The notes below the pieces were generated by a model that did not search any database, was not told the DNA's origin, and saw nothing but the letters and a program-made list of their open reading frames with translations. A stretch of DNA of 64,000 nt from Candidatus Wolfebacteria bacterium GW2011_GWE2_44_13 (lineage in GTDB: Bacteria; Patescibacteria; Paceibacteria; UBA6257; UBA9933): positions 222,686-286,685 of the forward strand of contig LCHW01000001.1 of the NCBI GenBank assembly GCA_001000675.1, in the 5' to 3' direction. Shown in pieces: positions 16,418 through 22,849 of this stretch (position 1 is the stretch's first letter; each line of letters starts with the position of its first letter). The translations under genes and the position numbers were made by a program.

Positions 16418-16443
16418 AAAAACGGCTCTTGGGGAGCTGTTTT
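16418..16443 (-). terminator. fmt terminator / leader hairpin of the 3D gene
   Basis: On the minus strand AAAACAGCTC and GAGCCGTTTT pair, followed by a T-rich run. It lies downstream of fmt but also just after the promoter at 16457-16485, so it could act as an attenuator for the 3D gene. Confidence 0.65.
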
Positions 16444-16456
16444 CGTTATTGAATCT

Positions 16457-16485
16457 ACTATAGCAGGGAACGTATTAATTGTCAA
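16457..16485 (-). promoter_or_regulatory. Consensus promoter for the 3D-domain gene, overlapping the fmt end
   Basis: On the minus strand: TTGACA (16480-16485), 17 nt, TATAGT (16457-16462). The -35 box lies inside the last codons of fmt. Confidence 0.75.
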
Positions 16486-17404
16486 CTTTCTTGATTGAAA
16501 GGTGTAAATGCATTGGCTTTTTCCCCTCTATCTGGATTCGTTTGATGATAAGGGTGTTTTCCATTGAAACGTCCGCTTCGAGGATTTTGACCCGTTTTTC
16601 TTGCCCAAAGTGCATGTTGCAGAACGATGATGCTATGGTCCACGTCCCTGGCTCTGGATTAAGGGCACGAATCTTGCGTTCAATCTTGAGTGCAATATCA
16701 CCTCCTTCTGTCCTTGCCCGCTCTATGTCGTGGATGTCGATAAACGCATCTTCAACGGTGTACTTTTTCGTGAGCGTTGCTTTTTCATGGTCTTGTTCCT
16801 TTGGCGTTATTTTTCCTGCCACAAAGTCGGGGAGTACCGCAGCTAAGAGTTCGCCACCAATTTCGGAAAGCTTCTTTTCGAGTTGGATATAATTCATTGT
16901 CCCGATTTGCACTGTTTCTTGTGCAACGATTGGACCGTGATCCATTTTTTCATCTATCATAAACAAAGATACTCCGGTAATATCGACTCCATCGATGAGT
17001 GTAGTTTGTAGCGGAGATGCACCTCGATATATAGGAAGGAGTGATGGATGGATACCAATCGTGCCATGTTTTGGAATATCAAGAATGTTTTTCTTGAGTA
17101 ATTTTCCATAAGCGGCTACTACAAAAACATCGGCATCAAATGCCTTTAGTTGTTCTGCGAATGCGTCGTCGAGTACCTCTGGTTGTAAGAGTGGAATGTT
17201 AAGGGTTGGGTCTTGGAGCTGGTGTTCCAATACAAAAAGCTTTATTGCCGGAGGGGTGATAACTTTTTTACGCCCCACGGGTCTATCGGGGTTACATACG
17301 ATTGCTGCGGGAATGATGCCGCGGTTGAGGAGTTTTTCGAGTGCATCGGCTGCAAATCCTGGAGTTCCGAAAAATATAAATGTAGGCTGGGAGGCGTTTT
17401 CCAT
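16475..17404 (-). CDS. fmt: Methionyl-tRNA formyltransferase
   Basis: The 309-residue length is normal for Fmt, which formylates initiator Met-tRNA in the cytoplasm. The N-terminal formyl-transferase domain starts TFIFFGTPGFAADALEKLL. The folate-binding/catalytic segment is GTIGIHPSLLPIYRGASPLQ and the later MDHGPIVAQ contains the catalytic Asp. The usual I-N-x-H-x-SLLP triplet reads I-G-I-H-P-SLLP here, so the conserved Asn is Gly while His and Asp remain. The C-terminal OB-like domain is present. def lies 0.5 kb away on the same strand, the classical pairing, with one gene in opposite orientation between. Confidence 0.92.
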   Translation of the reverse strand: MENASQPTFIFFGTPGFAADALEKLLNRGIIPAAIVCNPDRPVGRKKVITPPAIKLFVLEHQLQDPTLNIPLLQPEVLDDAFAEQLKAFDADVFVVAAYGKLLKKNILDIPKHGTIGIHPSLLPIYRGASPLQTTLIDGVDITGVSLFMIDEKMDHGPIVAQETVQIGTMNYIQLEKKLSEIGGELLAAVLPDFVAGKITPKEQDHEKATLTKKYTVEDAFIDIHDIERARTEGGDIALKIERKIRALNPEPGTWTIASSFCNMHFGQEKRVKILEADVSMENTLIIKRIQIEGKKPMHLHLSIKKVDN

Positions 17405-17446
17405 GTATGGCGTTCTTTTCTGTTAATTGTATGGTATCATTATACC

Positions 17447-17884
17447 ATGAAATTTTTCATAGCGTCACCGTGGAAAAATAAGGAGCAGGTAGAGGAGCTT
17501 ACCCAGGAATTGGAGCAATTAGGGCACACTGCATATTCTTATGTGCAGAGCGGATCTAACCTGTTAACAGGAAAGCCTATTGAGGATGAAATGAAGGAAT
17601 TTAGTCAGGCATTAACCAATTGGAAGATCGATGATCGCATTGGAAAAATTGCACAGTCTGAAATTCAGGCATTGCGAGAATCTGATATTGTTATTCTGCT
17701 CCTCCCTGCGGGAGATTCCTCGCACATGGAAGCGGGTATCGGATATGGAATGGGAAAGCGAATGGTGTTAATCGGACCAGTTGAAAAACCAGAAATCATC
17801 TATACATTGTTTAATCATGTGTATCTTGATATCAGTTCATTCTTGAAAGCATTTTCATTTGTTGAGCATAAAGATACTGCATAA
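17447..17884 (+). CDS. Nucleoside 2-deoxyribosyltransferase-like protein
   Basis: The start is ATG 17447 (MKFFIASPWKNKEQ), giving 145 residues; the longer upstream frame overlaps fmt antisense. The protein has the Rossmann-like fold of nucleoside deoxyribosyltransferase/DUF4406 proteins: N-terminal FIASPW, then ESDIVILLLPAGDSSHMEAG and IGYGMGKRMVLIGP. The Asp and the SSHMEAG glutamate match the family active-site region. Its activity could be deoxyribosyl transfer or nucleotide hydrolysis. A terminator follows, shared with def. Confidence 0.78.
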   Translation: MKFFIASPWKNKEQVEELTQELEQLGHTAYSYVQSGSNLLTGKPIEDEMKEFSQALTNWKIDDRIGKIAQSEIQALRESDIVILLLPAGDSSHMEAGIGYGMGKRMVLIGPVEKPEIIYTLFNHVYLDISSFLKAFSFVEHKDTA

Positions 17885-17912
17885 AAATACCGCCCCATTG
17901 GGCGGTATTTTT
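17883..17912. terminator. Bidirectional terminator
   Basis: AAAAATACCGCCC and perfect complement around CATT, between convergent genes. Confidence 0.85.
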
Positions 17913-18438
17913 ATGCAGTATCTTCTGTGTCAGATTCAACTGTTCCTTCGTGTAGGTTCTGTGCCTTGTCGATAAATACAATTCCGTTGAGATGATCAAC
18001 TTCGTGTTGGAACACGCGTGCAATTAATCCAGTCGCGCGTATGGTTACGGCACGTTGGTGTTTATCAAATCCGGTAAGTACGATTTCTTTTGGACGGGTT
18101 ACTGTGCCATACGTATTAGGAACGCTGAGGCAGCCTTCCTCCATGGTAAACTGTTCTTTTGAAGGGCGTTCAATTTTTGGATTGAATATAGCATACCACT
18201 TTGGGCGGCCGTTTCTTTGTGGGATTCCTGCGACAAATAATTGCATGTCGAGCCCTACTTGGTTTGCGCTAAGCCCAACGCCATTTGCACGACGCATAAT
18301 TGAGCGCATGGTATTTACCAGTTCGCGAACTTCCTTCTCTGTATATTTTGAGAAATCAAAATTAGCCGGTCGTTTCCTGAGAAACTTTTCCTCCGACTTG
18401 TTGCTTATCGTCCAAATTTGCTGATCGCTCGTTATCAT
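17911..18438 (-). CDS. def: Peptide deformylase
   Basis: A 175-residue cytoplasmic metalloenzyme that removes formyl groups from nascent proteins. All three motifs are present: GVGLSANQVG (motif 1), EEGCLSVP (motif 2, metal-binding Cys) and QHEVDHLNG (motif 3, two metal-binding His and catalytic Glu). The N-terminal EEKFLRKR and YTEKEVRELVNTMRSIMRRA are typical of CPR Def. The start codon lies within the preceding gene, a 77-nt out-of-frame overlap. fmt is nearby. Confidence 0.95.
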   Translation of the reverse strand: MITSDQQIWTISNKSEEKFLRKRPANFDFSKYTEKEVRELVNTMRSIMRRANGVGLSANQVGLDMQLFVAGIPQRNGRPKWYAIFNPKIERPSKEQFTMEEGCLSVPNTYGTVTRPKEIVLTGFDKHQRAVTIRATGLIARVFQHEVDHLNGIVFIDKAQNLHEGTVESDTEDTA

Positions 18439-18778
18439 GTTCCTTTTTTATAGGTGGTACCTTTTCTTTGCGTGGTTTCTTTTCTGTCGGTGCTTTTACT
18501 CCTTTTGGTGCTTTGGGTAGGGGGTAGCGCTCGTGCAATACCTTCATAAAATATGCACCTTTGTTCGCTATGCCCTTGCGGTCAGCCGTGTCTTTGGCAA
18601 TCGACATCAAAATTGATTCGTCGTGCTGTTTCGCTAGCTTTATATAGAGCGCCTTATGCTTGGCATCTCCGAGTATCTGAGCAAGCTGGAGTCCGATATC
18701 TTGAAATTGCTTATATACATGGGATTTCTTACCCCGTGCCTTTAGTGTTTCTAGATAGTCTTTTGCGAACATTGACAA
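18362..18778 (-). CDS. Hypothetical basic protein overlapping def
   Basis: A 138-residue protein: a helical N-terminal part (about 1-85) and a Lys/Pro-rich, probably disordered tail (APKGVKAPTEKKPRKEKV onward). It has no catalytic motif. Its last 26 codons overlap the def start in another frame, so the pair is likely translationally coupled. The N-terminal part could bind nucleic acid, but that is only suggested by charge. Confidence 0.6.
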   Translation of the reverse strand: MSMFAKDYLETLKARGKKSHVYKQFQDIGLQLAQILGDAKHKALYIKLAKQHDESILMSIAKDTADRKGIANKGAYFMKVLHERYPLPKAPKGVKAPTEKKPRKEKVPPIKKEHDNERSANLDDKQQVGGKVSQETTG

Positions 18779-18829
18779 TAGTATACATTTGTTCTCTAAA
18801 TTTGTCTAGGGGCTGTACGGGTAAAATAT

Positions 18830-18891
18830 GTCATTCCCGCGGAGGCGGGAATCCACGGTATTTCATAGATTCCCGCCTCCGCGGGAATGAC
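18830..18891. repeat. REP-like palindrome (24-bp perfect stem)
   Basis: GTCATTCCCGCGGAGGCGGG and its inverse flank a 14-nt loop; each arm is 24 nt. This belongs to the widespread GTCATTCCxGCGGAGGCxGGAATC class, also seen at 48713-48736 and 48802-48825. Confidence 0.8.
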
Positions 18892-18945
18892 AAGGCAGGA
18901 GAGGCTATTAGAAATCTACAAATAGAAATTGTATACTAAATATAC

Positions 18946-19362
18946 ATGTGGATTGTCTACGCACTACTATCAGCTATTGCAGCGGCGTTTGTCGCTATTT
19001 TTGCAAAGCTTGGATTAAAACAAATTGATACTGTTCTTGCGACGACCGTGCGCTCGATTATTATGGCCGCGTTTCTTGTCGGTGTGAGCTTGTGGTTACG
19101 AAAGTTTGATGGATTTACGCCTACTTCATGGACAGGGCGTGAGTGGGGATTAATTGTTCTTGCGGGCATTAGCGGTGCAATATCATGGATATTTTATTTT
19201 ATGGCATTGCGATCTGCTGATGCATCACGCGTTGCAGCAATTGATCGTACGAGCTTGGTATTTGTTGCATTGCTTGCCGTTGTTATTCTTGGTGAACATT
19301 TAACTACCAAAGCAATTTTAGGAATTGTCTGTATGGTTGTCGGTGCAATTTTGATAATATAA
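18946..19362 (+). CDS. Half-size EamA family transporter
   Basis: A 138-residue membrane protein with five hydrophobic helices and one EamA domain: N-terminal YALLSAIAAAFVAIFAKLGL and the last helices LVFVALLAVVILGEHLTTKA, where ILGE before the last helix is the family hallmark. Full-length EamA exporters have two such repeats (about 290 residues); single-repeat members should act as homo- or heterodimers. A second half-size candidate is at 56402. Substrate unknown. Confidence 0.85.
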   Translation: MWIVYALLSAIAAAFVAIFAKLGLKQIDTVLATTVRSIIMAAFLVGVSLWLRKFDGFTPTSWTGREWGLIVLAGISGAISWIFYFMALRSADASRVAAIDRTSLVFVALLAVVILGEHLTTKAILGIVCMVVGAILII

Positions 19363-19394
19363 AAAAGAGCGGCCCCGAGAAGGGGCCGCTTTTG
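19361..19394. terminator. Bidirectional terminator
   Basis: GCGGCCCC and GGGGCCGC around GAGAA, with poly-A on the left and T-rich on the right. Confidence 0.85.
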
Positions 19395-19413
19395 GTTTAT
19401 GCGTGGCGAGGGG

Positions 19414-19830
19414 CTAGTCGCCGGAGTCGTCATCGTTCCATTCGTAGGCCTCCTGAATGGCTTTGTGTAGCGGAGGGAGGTCGAGAATGCGTTTGTCCGT
19501 CATGTCCACTTCCTCGTATGTTCGAAGTATTCCGTCTTGTTCTTCGGGCTGAAATAAATCGAGCAGCTCTTGTTTGCGGGTATGCCGATAGGGCGAAAAC
19601 CCTACAAACGCTGCCATGATGATCCACTTACTTTCGAAATCATCATGGCAATCGCACTGCTTGATCAATTCCAGGAGTTTTGTTGCAGACGCTTCGGTTC
19701 CGACAAGCGCGATCCATACTGCGGCCGCTGTTGCCGTCGCCTCATCGGTTGCTTCGCTAAAGATCTGCTCGAGTAGCGCCATGCGACTCTCGAGTGCGCG
19801 TGCCACGGCTTGCTCAATTTGAATGTTCAC
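19414..19830 (-). CDS. Hypothetical acidic protein with strong promoter and ribosome binding site
   Basis: The product has 138 residues, starts at GTG 19830 with AAGGAG 8-9 nt upstream, is rich in Ala/Glu/Asp, looks all-helical and ends in an acidic tail (EWNDDDSGD). No domain is recognised. Like the genes at 8837 and 15926, it has its own consensus promoter (19878-19906), a good Shine-Dalgarno and a strong terminator, and is more G+C-rich than its surroundings. Confidence 0.6.
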   Translation of the reverse strand: MNIQIEQAVARALESRMALLEQIFSEATDEATATAAAVWIALVGTEASATKLLELIKQCDCHDDFESKWIIMAAFVGFSPYRHTRKQELLDLFQPEEQDGILRTYEEVDMTDKRILDLPPLHKAIQEAYEWNDDDSGD

Positions 19831-19877
19831 AATCTGGACTCCTTTCGTTCTGGGGTTAATGGATAATAGCTAGCTTC

Positions 19878-19906
19878 TTTATATAATACTTTTTTATAGG
19901 TGTCAA
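19878..19906 (-). promoter_or_regulatory. Consensus promoter for the gene at 19414
   Basis: On the minus strand: TTGACA (19901-19906), 17 nt, TATAAA (19878-19883). The T-run of the upstream gene's terminator runs straight into the -35 box. Confidence 0.75.
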
Positions 19907-19908
19907 AA

Positions 19909-19934
19909 AAATAACCGCCCGAAGGCGGTTATTT
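19909..19934 (-). terminator. Terminator of the GT39-like gene
   Basis: AAATAACCGCC cgaa GGCGGTTATTT followed on the minus strand by T residues. Confidence 0.8.
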
Positions 19935-19938
19935 TTGA

Positions 19939-21672
19939 TTAGTCTATGATCACTACATGTGCTTGGGGAGGGGTGCTTTTTTCTTGCTCGGAAAGAACGT
20001 AGAAAATGTTTTTTGCGCGCTGCTTTTCTGGAGTAAACGAATCGGTTATAAACATAACCGTCTGCGTTGACATTGGTAGTCCGCGCACGTCTGTTCCTCC
20101 CGCCCGGACGAACACATACTTAGGGGTTTCGATAGGAAGTTCGTTGAGCTCGTGTCCAATGTCGACATACTTTTGTGTAAATGCACCGAAGGTGTTTGGA
20201 TCCTTTGCCCATTTATGAAAATAGATGAAATATGCTTCTGTAGGAAGGAGTACGAAGAGAATGACTGTAAATATTGTGACAAGTATCTCTTTTACATGTG
20301 ACCACGTTGATTCAGGGTCAGCTCCTTTTGCAAACGCTACTAATTTTTCGTAGATCCAAATGCCTCCCGCGCCCGCAAGAATAAATACGGGAGGAATCAT
20401 AAGAATGGCGCGTAGTGCATGTGGAATGCCTTCGTTTGAAATGACAACTGGAAGCATTGCTACTAATAGCCATGCAAGCGGGATGAGTCTTGAAAGCGGG
20501 GATGGACGTTCGACAGAAGAAGGAGGCGTCGTGGCATCTATTGGCGTATCTTCATTGAACGCCGTTCCTTTAAATAAATTAAGGAAGAACATCCACGCAA
20601 CATACACTGCGGCAATAAATCCGCACAGGAACATGATACCTACTGGCCAGAACAATTCTGCGCGTCCTGCAAGGTTATGGCGCCAGTTCATATCTCCTTG
20701 TACATAGAACATGCCAATGGTTTTCCCGACGTTCAGCACGAGTTCAACAATAGGATGCTCCATACTGAATATGGAAATCTGGCTCGTGCGACCAAGAAAA
20801 TCTTCTGGAGTTGCGATAAAGTGCCACGCAAGGGGAAGTACTGCAAACAGTGCGCATACAACAAAGATGGTAAATGCACGGAGCAGTTCTTTGCGCGCGT
20901 CTTTCATAGCGATATACCAATACATAAACATGGCGACTGGTATGAGTGGCATGATGCGATAGGCAATATAACTATTGAATCCAAGCCCAAATATAAACCC
21001 AGCTGCACCGGTGAATAACAACGTATAAAGATTCAACCCCCAATAGGTTTTTTCTTTTGGCATAGCAAAAACAGAGGGAGCTCCTAGCTCGAGCTTAACG
21101 GTGGTTGCTTGTTGGCGTGTCTTGAATTCGTCGAGCTTGCGCGCAATCATGAGCGTAAGATACGTGCCCCATGTCATAAAGAAGGGAGCCATGATTGCAC
21201 GAAATCCGATACGTGAAAAGTTGATATGCCAAAAGGATGTTGCAATAAGAAATGCGGCAAGAAGCGCAATCTTTTCGTGGCGCTGCAACGTTGTTTCAAA
21301 TCCGTCTTCCTTGTGTGTCTTTCTTGCAGGGAGAAAGAGCTCTCGCGCGAGAAAATATACTCCAAGAACCGTAAAAATTCCAAAGAGTGCGCTTACTCCG
21401 CGGAGTGCTCCAGGTACATTACCAAACAGCGCAATTGAAATCGCTTGAATATTGATAAAGAATCCCTCGCGCCCATTATTCTCAGGATAAAATGTTTTGA
21501 ATTGTCCTGTGGATAATGCTTCAAGTGCATTGTTGCCATTCATTGCCTCGTCGGGATAGAGCCCTGGAGGTGTTCCGTTAATATTGTAGAGCCTTAGGAA
21601 AGAGGCTATAATAATAATACTGAATAGGAGTAATGCAGCTAACCGTTTTGGATTTGTAAATAAGGTTGCCAT
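19939..21672 (-). CDS. GT39/ArnT-like membrane glycosyltransferase
   Basis: A 577-residue polytopic protein of the PMT_2/GT-C type, which transfers sugars from lipid-phosphate donors outside the membrane. The first loop after TM1 has the diagnostic acidic motif in PPGLYPDEAMNGNNALEAL (DE as catalytic pair), followed by REGFFINIQAISIALFG. About eleven TM helices follow, then a soluble C-terminal domain (about 480-577). It stands alone and is followed by a terminator. Its acceptor could be protein, lipid or wall polymer. Confidence 0.85.
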   Translation of the reverse strand: MATLFTNPKRLAALLLFSIIIIASFLRLYNINGTPPGLYPDEAMNGNNALEALSTGQFKTFYPENNGREGFFINIQAISIALFGNVPGALRGVSALFGIFTVLGVYFLARELFLPARKTHKEDGFETTLQRHEKIALLAAFLIATSFWHINFSRIGFRAIMAPFFMTWGTYLTLMIARKLDEFKTRQQATTVKLELGAPSVFAMPKEKTYWGLNLYTLLFTGAAGFIFGLGFNSYIAYRIMPLIPVAMFMYWYIAMKDARKELLRAFTIFVVCALFAVLPLAWHFIATPEDFLGRTSQISIFSMEHPIVELVLNVGKTIGMFYVQGDMNWRHNLAGRAELFWPVGIMFLCGFIAAVYVAWMFFLNLFKGTAFNEDTPIDATTPPSSVERPSPLSRLIPLAWLLVAMLPVVISNEGIPHALRAILMIPPVFILAGAGGIWIYEKLVAFAKGADPESTWSHVKEILVTIFTVILFVLLPTEAYFIYFHKWAKDPNTFGAFTQKYVDIGHELNELPIETPKYVFVRAGGTDVRGLPMSTQTVMFITDSFTPEKQRAKNIFYVLSEQEKSTPPQAHVVIID

Positions 21673-21830
21673 ACTTCAGGTGAGTAGATGTAATTAATGA
21701 ACTGCTTGATGATGAGTTTAGTAATACTCACGTTTGCATTACATGTAATTGCGCGTACTCTTATGAATAGTTAGGTTGTTACATATAAGTATATAGGAAG
21801 TCATCGTTTTTTAACATAACACAATTTCTT

Positions 21831-22268
21831 ATGGCAGAAGAAACAACAAACCAAGTTTTAATTTCTCCGGAAAACACAGTTGCAAAAATGCATCCGCATC
21901 CTTTTGCATATATTACCTATTACCTTGGAGGATTATTTATATTCCTTGTTTCTTATTGGTATGGATATTTGTATACGGCGGTGGGATTGCTCGTAATGAT
22001 TGTGAGTGAGCTGCTTCGTCGTGCCGATACATTTTATATTTTAAATGAAGGTGTTGCGCGCAACTTTTCTCTTTTCTCGACGCGCCATATTTTTACGGGA
22101 TACGATAACATTCGTACGGTAACAGTATCACAAGGCCCCATTAATCGTATATTAGGAGTTGGCGATATCACGCTCATCACCTCTGGGCTTGAGGAGGGGA
22201 CGATTCAATTTACTGGGGTTAAGAAACCAGCTGAAGTAGCTAAGCTCATTCAAGACCGTCTTGTATAA
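21831..22268 (+). CDS. bPH2 (bacterial PH domain) membrane protein
   Basis: A 145-residue protein with two membrane helices (about 27-45 and 47-63) followed by a bPH2 domain: YILNEGVARNFSLFSTRHIF, YDNIRTVTVSQGPINRILGVG and ITLITSG. This is the YdbS/YdbT-like layout. The role is unknown. It precedes a small unknown gene and the VirD4-like ATPase on the same strand. Confidence 0.82.
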   Translation: MAEETTNQVLISPENTVAKMHPHPFAYITYYLGGLFIFLVSYWYGYLYTAVGLLVMIVSELLRRADTFYILNEGVARNFSLFSTRHIFTGYDNIRTVTVSQGPINRILGVGDITLITSGLEEGTIQFTGVKKPAEVAKLIQDRLV

Positions 22269-22285
22269 CGCACACTGTACTATTT

Positions 22286-22699
22286 ATGGATAATCAGAAT
22301 TTTGAAGCAGCAACACCAGAGACAAGCCAAATCGAATCGGATCTTAATCGTGTCAAGCAAGCTGTGCATGAACAAACAGGAGGAAGTGCAACGCCCGAAG
22401 TAACGGAGCGCGCGTTGGTGCGTCAGTCGTTGCAACCCATGGTTAATATAGCTAGTACTCCTGCTCCGACGCAGCAGACGCACGCGGCAGCGGATGACGC
22501 GATGCTCCCTGAATATCTAAAGGATGCTTCACCGGAAATAAAAGATCGTGTTGAGCGGCTTGTTGAAGATGCTTTTGCAAATGGCGTTGAGCACGCTGCT
22601 ATTGCTGCGCAAGCATTTGGACCGTTTGTTGTAGATGCATTGCATGATGCGCTTTCGGATCGATTTTATGAGGAGTTGCAAAAACGAAAATTCGTCTAA
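22286..22699 (+). CDS. Hypothetical protein upstream of the DNA-transfer ATPase
   Basis: A 137-residue soluble protein: a low-complexity Thr/Gln/Ala N-terminal half and a helical C-terminal half (YLKDASPEIKDRVERLV, then DALSDRFYEELQKRKFV). No family is recognised. It lies 17 nt after the bPH2 gene; its stop is directly followed by a structured repeat element and then the ATPase gene. Confidence 0.6.
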   Translation: MDNQNFEAATPETSQIESDLNRVKQAVHEQTGGSATPEVTERALVRQSLQPMVNIASTPAPTQQTHAAADDAMLPEYLKDASPEIKDRVERLVEDAFANGVEHAAIAAQAFGPFVVDALHDALSDRFYEELQKRKFV

Positions 22700-22700
22700 T

Positions 22701-22826
22701 ATGCAACACATGACACTGGCCGACTACTGTGTTGTGGGTCCCCATTACCTCAGTCGAAGCACTACTGTGCATCTTCCTCGCTAATGCTCCCACGCCTTGT
22801 ATTCGACTCAGTCTCATGTGTTGTAT
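22701..22826 (+). repeat. Structured 120-bp element, copy A
   Basis: The outer stem is ATGCAACACATGA with TCATGTGTTGTAT. Box 1 GTTGTGGGTCCCC pairs through GTGGG with CCCAC of box 2; inner helices are CATTA/TAATG and GCAC/GTGC. The element fills the gap between the unknown gene and the ATPase gene. Its core is nearly identical to copy B, while the outer stem is different. Confidence 0.75.
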
Positions 22827-22849
22827 AGGTTTGTTAGTATCTTATTTAT

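Noticed and set aside
17213..17446. Longer N-terminus for the deoxyribosyltransferase-like protein
   Set aside because: It is antisense to fmt and lacks family similarity; ATG 17447 starts the conserved Rossmann strand.
18553..18939. Open frame antisense to the gene at 18362 and across the REP
   Set aside because: It overlaps a better supported gene and contains REP-derived peptide (SRGGGNPR, SRLRGNDKAG).
22701..22826. Integron attC site as explanation of the 120-bp elements
   Set aside because: The conserved GTTRRRY/RYYYAAC ends are missing, the outer arms vary instead of being conserved, and no integrase is nearby.
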